A DNA stretch of 64,000 nt from Thermogemmatispora tikiterensis. GTDB taxonomy: Bacteria; Chloroflexota; Ktedonobacteria; Ktedonobacterales; Ktedonobacteraceae. Shown in pieces: positions 26,210 through 35,811 of the stretch. The stretch lies in contig NZ_MCIF01000002.1 of NCBI RefSeq assembly GCF_003268475.1, forward strand, positions 4,755,661 to 4,819,660, in the 5' to 3' direction. Within the stretch, counting starts at the first letter, position 1, and each line of letters begins with the position of its first letter. A model generated the notes under the pieces. The model saw only the letters and a list, made by a program, of their open reading frames with translations. It was not told where the DNA came from and did no database searches. The position numbers were made by a program, and so were the translations under genes.

Positions 26210-28174
26210 TCAGGCATCGCAGCGATTGTAGATCTGGGTGAGTGCCGGGCGAAAGGCGGGATCAGCCGGTGAGATATTGTGGTCCGGAGTGATCACGACC
26301 ATCAGTTCCCAGCCGGGCATCGTTGGGAAGCGTTTCAGCGTATAACGCCAGTGCTTGTGCTGCAGTGCCTGCACGATGGCTGGCGTGCTCTGATCCTGAT
26401 GGACGAGTAGTAGCAGGGCATAGTGAGCTGCATGGAGCACCTTCTGGCTATAGGCCGGTACACGCGCACGCGGCTCGGTCACCAGGATCTGCTGATTGGT
26501 GACAAAGGTGATGGGGTTGCCGACCCAGGCGGTCGCCAGGGCGTAGCTGATGTGCTGCTGGCGCAGATAGGTGATGATGGGCGTATAGTCACCGGGCGCC
26601 TGAACGCAACCGGAGGTCTCGAAGGTATTATGGGTGTTGGCCATCGCGTAGGCCGAGAACTGCGTGCTGAAGTAACAGAGAAGCAGCAGCACCAGGAGCG
26701 TGGGACGCAGCAGCGACCGCCAGACGACGGGCTGCTTGCTCGGCTTGGGCCGAGGCCATGTGGTTCCTTGTCCCGCGGGAGACGGAGCTGACCAGACAGC
26801 CGAGGTCTCGCCATCGGTGGCGGCAGAGCCATACCAGCAGAGGGTCACGGCTGCCGCCAGGAAGAAAGGCAGCACGATGACCAGCGGCACCACATAGCGC
26901 CCGGTCAGATCCCAGGGCCCACAGCCGGAGTAAACGCTGGCCACTGCCAGCGGATCGAGGCAGTAGATCAGCGTCAGGCAGAGCGCGAAGAGGAGAGGCA
27001 AGACTGTCAGGCGGCGCAGGCAGAGCAATATTGGCCGGGGCCAGATCCATGAGAGGAGCAGGGCACCAGCGGCCAGCATCATTGCCAGGCCATTGATGAC
27101 CAGCCCTGGCGTCAGAATCGCAGGATGGTTTTGTGTCACATATGGCTCAGTTGGTAAGGTGCCGCCGATGACGCGCGGAGCTATACAACGTGCATAGAAA
27201 GTCACAACTTCGCGCAGGATATGGAGACGGCTGCCCGGGGCCGCGATAGGATGCCCGCCGTGCAGCATATAAAGGAAATTCTCCCAACTATGCTGTGCGC
27301 CGTAGATGAGCGCCGGCCCCAATCCCAGCAGCAGTGACGGTAGGGCCGCTGGCGCAGCAAAGAAGCCCGCCTTTAGTCGGGTCCATTGACTGCTCTTGCT
27401 CTGGCCTCCCTCGCCGCTCTGCTTGTGCTGCCGCGGCCACTCCTGCCAGAGGAAGCCGGCGAGCCAGAGGGCCATTGTGGCCAGAGCGTAGGCGATCAAG
27501 GGATCGATCCAGAGGCCCAGGCCGACCAGCAGGCCGATGCCTGCCCAGCGCCAGGCCAGCTCACGCCGGCTGGCGCCCTGGTGCCAGCGCTGTGTCAGGC
27601 GCAGGGTGGCCCAGAGCAGCCAGAGCATCACGATCATGGCCTCGGTATAGCCGCCGTAGGAGCGTAGTTCCAGCACGGCATCGTAAAGAGGGGGCAGAGC
27701 AGCGATGGCTGTCGCCACTATTAGGAAGAGCCGGCGCGGGCCTGCGCGGAGGCCCGCCTCGCAGGCGAGGGCTTCGCCGCAGCGCCAGGTGAGCCAGACG
27801 AGGAGCAGCGAAGTACAGCTCATCGCGATGCGCAGGACCAGCACCGATGGCCCGGCGACGGCGAAGAAAAGGGCAAGGATGTAGGCCTCCAGGCTTCCCA
27901 TATAGGCCTGGCCATAGTAATAGATCGGCCATTCGCCGCGCAGAATGTTCTCCGCCTGAATGCCGGTGAGGGCCTCGTCTCCTTCAATGACCGGGTTATG
28001 ACGAATAGCCAGAAAGAGGCGCACAGCCAGGGCCAGCGCCAGACAAAGCCAGAGTGGCCAGTTCCTTGCCAGGCTCCGGCCCTTTTCCTGAAGCCGGGTC
28101 AGGGTCTGCTGGCCTGGCGATCTGCTCCAGGTCTGCTGTGGCGCCGGAGCGATCTCGCTTCCTGCTGACAGCAT
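26210..28174 (-). CDS. Polytopic GT-C family glycosyltransferase (ArnT/PMT-like)
   Basis: A 654-residue integral membrane protein. The frame extends to 28261, but ATG 28174 has GAGGGG 9 nt upstream and the earlier residues are unlike the family. After a charged N-terminus the first TM is followed by VIEGDEALTGIQAENILRG, with the acidic motif of the first extracytoplasmic loop of GT39-type enzymes, then WPIYYYGQAYMGSLEAYI. About ten to twelve hydrophobic segments follow, ending in a soluble C-terminal domain (about 540-654). It probably transfers a sugar from a polyprenyl-phosphate donor to lipid or protein outside the membrane. It is unlinked to its neighbours; a G/C-rich inverted repeat near 26165-26185 follows the stop. 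Confidence 0.75.
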   Translation of the reverse strand: MLSAGSEIAPAPQQTWSRSPGQQTLTRLQEKGRSLARNWPLWLCLALALAVRLFLAIRHNPVIEGDEALTGIQAENILRGEWPIYYYGQAYMGSLEAYILALFFAVAGPSVLVLRIAMSCTSLLLVWLTWRCGEALACEAGLRAGPRRLFLIVATAIAALPPLYDAVLELRSYGGYTEAMIVMLWLLWATLRLTQRWHQGASRRELAWRWAGIGLLVGLGLWIDPLIAYALATMALWLAGFLWQEWPRQHKQSGEGGQSKSSQWTRLKAGFFAAPAALPSLLLGLGPALIYGAQHSWENFLYMLHGGHPIAAPGSRLHILREVVTFYARCIAPRVIGGTLPTEPYVTQNHPAILTPGLVINGLAMMLAAGALLLSWIWPRPILLCLRRLTVLPLLFALCLTLIYCLDPLAVASVYSGCGPWDLTGRYVVPLVIVLPFFLAAAVTLCWYGSAATDGETSAVWSAPSPAGQGTTWPRPKPSKQPVVWRSLLRPTLLVLLLLCYFSTQFSAYAMANTHNTFETSGCVQAPGDYTPIITYLRQQHISYALATAWVGNPITFVTNQQILVTEPRARVPAYSQKVLHAAHYALLLLVHQDQSTPAIVQALQHKHWRYTLKRFPTMPGWELMVVITPDHNISPADPAFRPALTQIYNRCDA

Positions 28175-28464
28175 GCGGGCCATCCCCTCGCTTGACCTTT
28201 TCTTCTGTCGTTGCTGCCAGCAAATATACTCGGTAATTGCTAGATAGACAATCTCTATCACTCTTTTTGCCTAAGTATATCCAGGTAATCATCTCTCTTC
28301 CTATCTCTGGGAGCAGAAGCAGAACATATAAAAAAGCTGGCTACTCTCTAGCGCCAGCGTGGCAGAGCCAGGCGGAGCGGGCTGATCCTCTAGTTAGCTC
28401 AAGCGTGCTGCTGTACTGGCTGAGCGGCCAGCCAGCGAGCAGAAATGAAGGGAGCTTCAGAGAG

Positions 28465-29037
28465 ATGACAAGCTATGTGGCCTTTTTTCGCGCGCTCAAT
28501 GTGGGCGGGCACGGGGTGGTCTCCATGCCAGCTCTGAGGAGGATGCATGAGGCCCTGGGACTGCAGGCAGTCAGTACGTATATCCAGACGGGCAACGTGC
28601 TCTTCACCAGCGACGAAGGTGACGCCCTGAGTCTGGCTCGTCAGATTGAGGAGCGCTTCCTCCAGGAATTTGGCTTTGCCAGCCGGGTCGCCCTGCGCAG
28701 TGCCGCTGATCTGGAGGAGACCATGCGGGCGAATCCCTTCCTGCGAGAGGCCGAGCAGGCGCCTGAGCGTCTCGTCGTGCTATTCCTGGTTGCAACCCCG
28801 TTGCCAGAGGCAAACACAGCTTTGCAGGGACTGGCGACTGCGGGACCCGAGCAGCTGCAGCTCTCGGCGCGTGGTCAGGAGCTGTATGTCTGGTATGCTG
28901 GAGGCATCGGACGCTCAAAGCTGACGACTCTGGCCCTTGAGCGTGCCCTTGGCTGTCCTGTCACAGGACGTAGCTGGAAGACCTTGCTCCAGATAGAGCA
29001 GCTTCTCCAGCAAAGGCAAGAGAGCGAGCGGGCGTAG
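28465..29037 (+). CDS. DUF1697 family protein
   Basis: A 190-residue protein starting at ATG 28465 (MTSYVAFFRALNVGGH); an in-frame ATG at 28237 adds unrelated sequence. DUF1697 hallmarks are the start FFRALNVGG, ALGLQAVSTYIQTGNVLF and, near the end, GRSKLTTLALERALGCPVTGRSWKTL. The family is widespread in bacteria without an established function. It is a single-gene unit between the divergent glycosyltransferase gene and the convergent htpG. Confidence 0.88.
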   Translation: MTSYVAFFRALNVGGHGVVSMPALRRMHEALGLQAVSTYIQTGNVLFTSDEGDALSLARQIEERFLQEFGFASRVALRSAADLEETMRANPFLREAEQAPERLVVLFLVATPLPEANTALQGLATAGPEQLQLSARGQELYVWYAGGIGRSKLTTLALERALGCPVTGRSWKTLLQIEQLLQQRQESERA

Positions 29038-29175
29038 CCTGGGGGAGAGCGGCATCAGGGGGTCAGGAGAAACCAGCTCGCCCGCCCCGCTGTCCTCTCG
29101 ACGGAGCACCGGCCAGGGTAGCGCCCTCCTGGCTTGGGACAACGGTTGCGGGCGAGACAGAAGTGAGCTGCGACT

Positions 29176-31056
29176 TCACTCTGTTCCCAGACGTGTCAGC
29201 AGATTGTTCAGACGGTTGACGAAGCTGATCGGGTTCTCCAGCTGGTCGCCGCTGCTGAGCACAGCCTGGTCGAAGAGCACCCAGGCCCAGTCGTTGAAGC
29301 GTGCCTCGTCCTGTTCCTGACGCAAGCGCTGGATGATCGGGTGCTGCGGATTAATCTCCATGATCGGCTTGTCGGCGGGCACGGCCTGGCCGGCGGCCTG
29401 CAGCAGGCGCTTCAGGTTGGGATCGATGCCGCCCTCGTCGACCACCAGGCAGGCCGGCGAGGTTGTCAAGCGGCTCGTCGTGCGCACATCCTTGACCTTC
29501 TCGCTGAGGACCTTCTTGAAGCGCTCCAGCAGGTCGCGTACCTCGTCAGCGCTCTTTTGGCGCTCTTCCTGCTCCTGCTTATCCTCTAGCTTGCTCAGGT
29601 CGACCTCGCCGCGCGCAATCGACTGGAAGGCCAGACCGCCATACTCTTGCAACTCGTGCTGTACGAAGTGGTCGATGGGATCGGTCCAGATCAAGACCTC
29701 GATGCCCTTCTGCTTAAAGATCTCCAGCAGCGGGCTATCCTTGGCGGCCTCGTAGCTTTCGGCCAGCAGATAGTAGATCTTATCCTGGCCCTCCTTCTTG
29801 CGCGAGACGTAGGTCTCCAGAGAGACATTCTGCTCGGGGCCACTGAGCGTCGACGCGAAGCGCAGGAGGCGGGCGATCAGGTCACGGTTGGCCTTATCCT
29901 CGACCAGGCCCTCTTTGAGCACACGCCCGAACTCGCGCCAGAAGATAGCGTACTTGCCCGGCTCCTTCTCAGCCATATCGCTAAGCAGGCCCAGGATCTT
30001 CTTGGTCGCCGTGGCGCGCATCGTATCGATGAGGCGGTTCTGCTGCAGCATCTCGCGCGAGACGTTGAGGGGCAGGTCATCGGAGTCGATGACGCCACGC
30101 ACGAAGCGCAGATAACGCGGCAGCAGCTTATTCTCGATATCGTCCATGATATAGACGCGGCGCACATACAGCTTGACGCCGTGATGGCGCTCGCGCAGCC
30201 ACAGATCGAAGGGTGCCTGAGAAGGAATGAAGAGCAAGAGCGTGTACTCGTGGGTGCCCTCCATGTGGCTGTGGACCCAGGCCAGCGGATCGGCGAAGTC
30301 GTGCGAGATATACTTATAGAAGTCCTTGTATTCCTGCTCGCTGATCTCGCTCTTGGGGCGGGCCCAGAGGGCCGAAGCCTTGTTAACGACCTCCTCCTCG
30401 TCCTTCCCCTCAACTTTCATGACAATGGGCAGCTGAATGTGATCCGAGTACTTGCGGATGATCGAGCGCAGACGGTAGCCGTTGAGCAGCTCGTCCTCGC
30501 CCTCGCGCAGATGCAGAATGACGTCGGTGCCGCGAGTTGGCTTCTCGATGGTCTCGATGGTATACTCGCCCTGGCCATCGGACTCCCAGCGCACTCCCTG
30601 ATCGGCGGGCAGGCCGGCGCGGCGCGTCAGCAGGGTGACACGATCGGCTACCACGAACGAAGAGTAGAAGCCGACGCCGAACTGACCGATGAGCATGGCA
30701 TCTTTGCGCTGGTCGCCGGTCAACGACTGGAAGAATTCGCGCGTGCCCGACTTGGCGATGGTCCCAATGTTCTGAATGACCTCCTCGCGCGACATGCCGA
30801 TGCCGTTGTCGCTGACAGTGATGGTGCGCGCATCGCGGTCGTAAGAGACGCGAATCTTGAAGTCGGCATCGCGCTCGTAGAGGTCGGGATTCGAGAGGGC
30901 GTCAAAGCGCAGGCGATCGATGGCATCTGATGCGTTAGAGATAAGCTCGCGTAGAAAGATCTCTTTATTGCTATAGAGTGAATGGATCATGATGTCAAGC
31001 AATTGCTTGACTTCTGCCTGAAAGCCCAGCTTTTCTTTATGGGTTTCAACTGGCAT
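29176..31056 (-). CDS. htpG: Molecular chaperone HtpG (Hsp90)
   Basis: A 626-residue Hsp90. The N-terminal GHKL ATPase motifs are ELISNASDAIDRLRFDAL, ITVSDNGIGMS and GQFGVGFYSSFVVAD; the middle domain contains YVRRVYIMDD and LNVSREMLQQN; the C-terminal dimerisation domain ends the protein. It begins MPVETHKEKLGFQAEVKQLL, with GGAGGTG 4 nt before the ATG. It folds client proteins in the cytosol, mostly under stress. No CIRCE-type repeat is visible upstream. Confidence 0.97.
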   Translation of the reverse strand: MPVETHKEKLGFQAEVKQLLDIMIHSLYSNKEIFLRELISNASDAIDRLRFDALSNPDLYERDADFKIRVSYDRDARTITVSDNGIGMSREEVIQNIGTIAKSGTREFFQSLTGDQRKDAMLIGQFGVGFYSSFVVADRVTLLTRRAGLPADQGVRWESDGQGEYTIETIEKPTRGTDVILHLREGEDELLNGYRLRSIIRKYSDHIQLPIVMKVEGKDEEEVVNKASALWARPKSEISEQEYKDFYKYISHDFADPLAWVHSHMEGTHEYTLLLFIPSQAPFDLWLRERHHGVKLYVRRVYIMDDIENKLLPRYLRFVRGVIDSDDLPLNVSREMLQQNRLIDTMRATATKKILGLLSDMAEKEPGKYAIFWREFGRVLKEGLVEDKANRDLIARLLRFASTLSGPEQNVSLETYVSRKKEGQDKIYYLLAESYEAAKDSPLLEIFKQKGIEVLIWTDPIDHFVQHELQEYGGLAFQSIARGEVDLSKLEDKQEQEERQKSADEVRDLLERFKKVLSEKVKDVRTTSRLTTSPACLVVDEGGIDPNLKRLLQAAGQAVPADKPIMEINPQHPIIQRLRQEQDEARFNDWAWVLFDQAVLSSGDQLENPISFVNRLNNLLTRLGTE

Positions 31057-31918
31057 GGCACACCTCCATGTTAGCTACGCAAATCCCCTGGGAAGCGAGA
31101 TACGTCGTGTCGGTCGTAGTCGTAGCGAGTCGTCTACTGTGGCCTGTTCCGCTCTGCGGTGGTACACCTCTCCACGGTACATATGATGCCATAGGCTGTG
31201 TTAGAAGAGTGTGGGAGGAACGTTAGAAATCTGTTAGCGCCTGACTCTCTGTCAGGCTCAGGTGAACCGGCTCTGCTCGCGCCTATCTCGTGCTAGAGAC
31301 AGGGCGGGCGGCTGATCTCTAAGCAGGGACAGGCCAGAAGAAGGAGCGGCCTGCCGTACAGATGGACGTTGGCCGGACTGTGGCCAGCGCTTGTTGATAA
31401 GATCCGGTGCTCGCCGCCACCTGGCTCTGGCTTGATTGATGGCTGTCGGAAACCAGGAGGAGCGTAGGTGCTGATGAGCAGACTAGTCAAGATTGGGAAG
31501 GCGTCGGATCTGGCCCTGAGCTGCCCGGTTGGGTTGGGACCTGGCCTCGCGGTAGCCTAGCTGACGCCTTGCTCTCGCCTGCTGGCCCGCCGACTGGGGG
31601 GCGGCGGCAGTGCGCTACCAGCAGCTCAGCGCCGGGCGAGGCTGGCCTTGAGTGGCCCGACAAACTGGTGCAGGCCAGCGCGACTGGAGCTATGAGTTCC
31701 CCGGCCCGCGCAAGAAGCGGCCAGCGTGAAAGAGAGGTCGTGCAGGTCCGACTCGTATCGTAGACGCGGGTGAAGAGCAGGCTCTCAGCTCGCTCTGGCC
31801 ATAGATGCAACCGTTGCCTTGCAGGTTTATTGGTTACTGGTCTAACTAAGGCAAGAAGGATGTGCCCGCAGCGCCAGTCTCTGACAGACCTCAGTGACGC
31901 TGGCTCTGCTGGCTTGCC
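31057..31918. other. 862-bp gap without a recognisable gene
   Basis: Upstream region of htpG and downstream flank of the TPP-enzyme gene. It includes a short stem CCTGAC-TCTCT-GTCAGG (31240-31256). No frame gives a protein-like translation, and I see no RNA gene. Confidence 0.5.
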
Positions 31919-33595
31919 TCAACGCTGTGTCAGCGGCACTTCGATCAGCAGCGGGCGCGCCTCCTCCAGCGGCAAGGCCAGCCGCGCACGCAGCAGCCTG
32001 GCCAGCTCAGCGGGGGCCTCAACGCGCTGGCCCTCGATGTGGAAAGCGTGGGCCAGGCTCACGAAGTCAGGCGGCTCCAGCGTTGTTGCGATGCTGCGTC
32101 CGGGAAAGCGTTGCAGCTGATCGTTTTTCACTGCCGTATAGCTGGCATCATTGAAGACAATGGTGACGACCGGAATACGCTCCTGCGCTGCCGTGGCCAG
32201 CTCACCCACATTCTGCAAAAAGCCTCCATCGCCGCAGAGCGCTACCACTGGACGCTGTGGTGCAGCCAGCTGTGCCCCCAGCGCCAGCGGCAGGCCCGTT
32301 CCAATGGAACAGAGCTCGGAGGCATGGATAAAGCTGTGTGGCTCATAGACTGGAAACGCCTGGGCGGCGGCATAGCCAGCCATCGTCATATCGGCCACCA
32401 CGATCCCCTCGCGCGGCAGGGCTGTCCGCAGGGCCTCCAGCCAGGGCATCACCTCGCCATAAATCTGCTGCGCTCGCTCGCGCAAAGCAGCGCGCACAGC
32501 GGCCACCTCCTCGCGGCGATCCTCATACTGCCCTGCCCTTTCCTCCAGTCCTGCCAGGAGGGCGCTCAGGGCCAGGCGAGCATCACCAACCAGGGCAACG
32601 CTGGCCGGATAGCGCTGGCCAATCTCGCCGGCATCGAGATCGACGTGGATCAGCTTCTCTGGCAAAGGGAGACGGCCCGTCTCTGCCTGGGCCTGGCCGC
32701 TGCGGTTACGCTCCAGGGCGGGCAGCGTCGTGCGTTGCATCCCTAGCTTGCTGCCAACGACCAGCGCCAGATCGGAGCGGCTCAGCAGTGGGCCAAGCGT
32801 ACGCGACGGGGCGCCCCGGGTTGTGATGACCAGCGGGTGATCGTTGGGTAAGACGTCGTGACTTTTGCCGCCAAGCAAGACTGGGGCCTGCAGCAGCTCG
32901 GCCAGGCGCAGCAGCTCATGATTCGCGCCGGCGGCGCTCACCCCGGCCCCGGCGATAATCACAGGTCGGCGCGCGGCTCGCAGCAGCTCCAGGGCCGCCT
33001 GAACTGCCTCCTCATTGGGCGCCACCGCTGGCGCTTCTTCCTCTTCCAGCGCGGGCAGGGCTATCGTCTCTTGCGCTTCAAGCACGTCCAGTGGAATCTG
33101 CAGAAAGGCGCCGCGGGGCCGACCTGTGCGCATCTGGCGCAGAGCCTCAGCAATGGCTTCAGGAATCTCCGCCACGCGCTGCACTTCGTGGCTCCAGCCA
33201 ACCAGAGCCTGCGCCAGACCGAGCTGGTCCTTAAGCTCGTGCAGACGGCCCCAGGAGCGCCCGCCAGTCTCGCCCGGCAGGCTGGTGGCGATGACCAGCA
33301 GCGGCAGCGAATCGGCATAGGCATCGGCCAGCGGCGTAGCAATATTGGTCACGCCCGGTCCCGTAATCACCAGGGCCACGCCAGGACGCCCGGCGATGCG
33401 CGCGTAGCCGTTGGCCATGTAGCCCGCGCCCTGCTCGTGGCGTGCCAGGACATGACGTATCCCCGGCTCATCGTAGAGGGCATCGTAGATAGGCAGATTA
33501 TGTACCCCCGGAATGCCAAAAACGACCTCAATATGGTGGGCGCGCAGGCTGGCTACCACTGCCTGCCCGCCTGTCAGTGACACACTGTGCTGCAT
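31919..33595 (-). CDS. Thiamine-diphosphate-dependent enzyme (acetolactate synthase-like large subunit)
   Basis: A 558-residue enzyme from ATG 33595 (AAGGA just upstream; the 67 codons before it lack homology). The PYR domain begins SVSLTGGQAVVASLRAHHIE and has the catalytic Glu in VLARHEQGAGYMANGYAR. A central domain follows (about 190-330), then the PP domain with the TPP/Mg motif LCGDGGFLQNVGELATAAQ ending FNDAS. Family members include acetolactate synthase, benzoylformate decarboxylase and related 2-oxoacid enzymes. No small regulatory subunit adjoins, so a catabolic or specialised role is more likely than branched-chain synthesis. Monocistronic, with its own promoter candidate. Confidence 0.85.
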   Translation of the reverse strand: MQHSVSLTGGQAVVASLRAHHIEVVFGIPGVHNLPIYDALYDEPGIRHVLARHEQGAGYMANGYARIAGRPGVALVITGPGVTNIATPLADAYADSLPLLVIATSLPGETGGRSWGRLHELKDQLGLAQALVGWSHEVQRVAEIPEAIAEALRQMRTGRPRGAFLQIPLDVLEAQETIALPALEEEEAPAVAPNEEAVQAALELLRAARRPVIIAGAGVSAAGANHELLRLAELLQAPVLLGGKSHDVLPNDHPLVITTRGAPSRTLGPLLSRSDLALVVGSKLGMQRTTLPALERNRSGQAQAETGRLPLPEKLIHVDLDAGEIGQRYPASVALVGDARLALSALLAGLEERAGQYEDRREEVAAVRAALRERAQQIYGEVMPWLEALRTALPREGIVVADMTMAGYAAAQAFPVYEPHSFIHASELCSIGTGLPLALGAQLAAPQRPVVALCGDGGFLQNVGELATAAQERIPVVTIVFNDASYTAVKNDQLQRFPGRSIATTLEPPDFVSLAHAFHIEGQRVEAPAELARLLRARLALPLEEARPLLIEVPLTQR

Positions 33596-33822
33596 TGCTT
33601 CCTTGTTGCTCCTCGATGATCTTTCCCTTCCTTCCGCTCTGCCGGACTCAGTCGCCAGCGTTCCTTCCGGCGACGGTGGCCTGACCCTCTCTGGCCTCCT
33701 TGCCTGCTGGCGAGCGAACGGAACGAGCGGGGTGAGAGCATGGTGGCGCTGCCGCGCTGGGGGATGAGATGATCCTCCTCGCGGCGCTGCTTTCACCTTC
33801 AGGCCCGGGCCGCTATGCTTTT

Positions 33823-33852
33823 ATCATAGTACAGGCCGTTCCTCTGTGCCAA
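33823..33852 (-). promoter_or_regulatory. Promoter candidate for the TPP-enzyme gene
   Basis: On the minus strand TTGGCA (33852-33847) and TATGAT (33828-33823) are 18 bp apart, about 230 bp before the start codon. CTATG and CATAG around the -10 form a small inverted repeat. Confidence 0.45.
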
Positions 33853-33901
33853 GCTGACTCGGTGCGGTCTCGCCGGGAGAGAAAGGCACAATAGGCAGAC
33901 A

Positions 33902-33926
33902 CTGCTCGATAGGCTATAATGAGCAG
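33902..33926 (+). promoter_or_regulatory. -10 box enclosed by an inverted repeat, before the binding-protein gene
   Basis: CTGCTC (33902-33907) and GAGCAG (33921-33926) flank TATAAT (33915-33920), about 90 bp before the ATG at 34017. The -35 is weak (TAGGCA at 33892). The arrangement suggests a repressor- or activator-controlled promoter. Confidence 0.45.
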
Positions 33927-34016
33927 CAAGCCGCCGTCTTCCGCTGCGTCTATCTACATCAGGAGAGGTTTATTAGTCCTGAACGTTCCTTCCAGGAAAG
34001 GAAGGAGGGGACCAGC

Positions 34017-35786
34017 ATGAGCAGACGTCTGGCCCAATTGGGCTTTCTGCTCCTGTGCATTATTATCCTCTGTTGGCTCTGCTACAAAGCGAGCGGCTCC
34101 GCTCAGCTGACTGCTTTCATCGGGCTTTTGATCGGCGTCGTAGGAGTTGTCCTGCAGTTTCATGAGGCGCGCATGGGTTTCATTCGCCTGCTGAAGGCCC
34201 TTGGGGAGGATCTGGCCACGCTGGTGGCGAAGACGCGCTTCTGGGTGATGCTCACGTGCGTGCTCTTGCTGGTCTTTCTCGGCTGGAATATCGTACCGCG
34301 CGTCTGGCCGCATGTCCCCGCGGCGACGAGCTGCAGTCTGCCGCGCAACAACCTCGCCTCCTCGGCCTATCTGGGTGTGATGAAGACTCCCACTGGAGAA
34401 CTGGTCGGCATCAGCGATGGCTCCGTGGTCTTGGATACCAGCCAGCCCGACCTGGCGCGCAAGCAGGAGGCGGCGCAGCAATATAGTGCTGGCAACTTGT
34501 CTGAGGCGCAGTCGCTCTGGCAAAACGCTGTCGAGCAGGTAACTAACGATGCCGAAGCGCACATCTATGCGGAAAACGTCGCCGTTGAGCAGAGTGGCCT
34601 GCCCAGCATCACCCTGGTGGTGGCAACGCGCTTCACGCCGCACTATCTTGGTGGGGCGCGCGATATCCTGCAAGGAGCCTATGTAGCTCAGCGCGTTTTT
34701 AACGATAGCCACACGCTGCGCCTGCGCCTGCTGCTGGCCAATGCCGGCAGTGGCGGAGTAGTTCAGGTCACCTGTCAGATCATTCAGGCTGCAGCGGTCT
34801 CCTCTGCCAGTGCGCCCATTGTGGGGATCGTTGGCTGGGAGCTAAGCCAGGATGTCAGCGAGAGTGTGACCCTGGTTGATCAGGCCCACCTGCCGATGCT
34901 CTCGCCGACCGCCTCCGGCAATGATCTGCGCAACCTGCCCTACTTCGCGCGCATCGCTCCACCGGATGCCCTTCAGGGTGAGGATGCCGCTCTCTACGCT
35001 CGACAGACACTGGAGGCCCGGCGAGTTGCTCTCTTCGAAGACCCGCGCGACAAGTACAGTCAGAGCCTGGCCTCCTCCTTTCGTCTGGCCTTCGAAGATG
35101 CCAGCCATCACATCACGGTTACCGAAGAATATCACGTTGGCCAGCCTGACAACCTGCCCCAGCTCCTGCAGGACGCGCTGCGTACTCAGCCGGACCTGAT
35201 CTACTTCGCAGGCTATTCTGCCGATGTCAGCGTGCTGCTGGCTGCTTTGCCGCCCTGCCAGCCTGTGACCGCACTGGCGACAACGATGTGTCCGCTGGTA
35301 CTGGGAGGCGATGCCCTCTACATTTATGGGAACTACGCCCAGGAGGCGCGGCCCTCCTTTCACAGCGGACGTCTCTACTTTACAGCCTTCGCCTTCCCTG
35401 ATGAATGGCAGGGGCAGCCCCTACCGCAAATGGAGACATTCCTGGAGACCTACGCAGCCAGCTTCGGACCGACGCCAGCAGGCCGCAGTCCATACGGCTA
35501 CACCCGGCCTGATGCCGATAGCATGCTGGCCTATGATGCTGTCTCCGTCCTGGCGGAAGCCTGCTATCGCCTCTTCCAGCAGCGTCAGCCTTTGACAGGG
35601 GCGCACCTCCAGCAGGCTCTGCTGCAGATGAAGGGCCAGCAGGCCTGGCAGGGCATCACGGGGGTCATTGCCTTTGGCAGCGACGGCAACGTCCTCAACA
35701 AGCCGGTGCTCTTGCTTCATCTGGACCAGGCAGGCCATACCCAGATCGAACAGGTATGGGGCTGCCTGATCAAAGAACGCTGCTGA
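34017..35786 (+). CDS. Membrane-anchored branched-chain amino-acid-type binding protein (PBP type 1)
   Basis: A 589-residue protein. Three hydrophobic segments occupy the first 105 residues (about 7-24, 33-50 and 79-98), so the rest is displayed outside the membrane. From about 200 to 580 it resembles Leu/Ile/Val-type ABC binding proteins: ARDILQGAYVAQRVFNDS, IVGIVGWELSQDVSE, LPMLSPTASGNDLRNLPYFARI, QPDLIYFAGYSADVSVLLAAL and SMLAYDAVSVLAEA. There is no ABC transporter beside it and no kinase domain, so a receptor role is as likely as transport. GGAGGGG precedes the ATG. Confidence 0.7.
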   Translation: MSRRLAQLGFLLLCIIILCWLCYKASGSAQLTAFIGLLIGVVGVVLQFHEARMGFIRLLKALGEDLATLVAKTRFWVMLTCVLLLVFLGWNIVPRVWPHVPAATSCSLPRNNLASSAYLGVMKTPTGELVGISDGSVVLDTSQPDLARKQEAAQQYSAGNLSEAQSLWQNAVEQVTNDAEAHIYAENVAVEQSGLPSITLVVATRFTPHYLGGARDILQGAYVAQRVFNDSHTLRLRLLLANAGSGGVVQVTCQIIQAAAVSSASAPIVGIVGWELSQDVSESVTLVDQAHLPMLSPTASGNDLRNLPYFARIAPPDALQGEDAALYARQTLEARRVALFEDPRDKYSQSLASSFRLAFEDASHHITVTEEYHVGQPDNLPQLLQDALRTQPDLIYFAGYSADVSVLLAALPPCQPVTALATTMCPLVLGGDALYIYGNYAQEARPSFHSGRLYFTAFAFPDEWQGQPLPQMETFLETYAASFGPTPAGRSPYGYTRPDADSMLAYDAVSVLAEACYRLFQQRQPLTGAHLQQALLQMKGQQAWQGITGVIAFGSDGNVLNKPVLLLHLDQAGHTQIEQVWGCLIKERC

Positions 35787-35811
35787 GGCAGAGGATGAGC
35801 TGCCATCGGCG

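Noticed and set aside
29647..30930. 427-codon plus-strand frame over htpG
   Set aside because: Antisense to htpG, whose own frame is unmistakable; composition is a codon shadow.
31057..31200. CIRCE heat-shock operator before htpG
   Set aside because: No TTAGCACTC-N9-GAGTGCTAA-like pair is present; a nearby TTAGCGCCTGACTC is not followed by the second arm.
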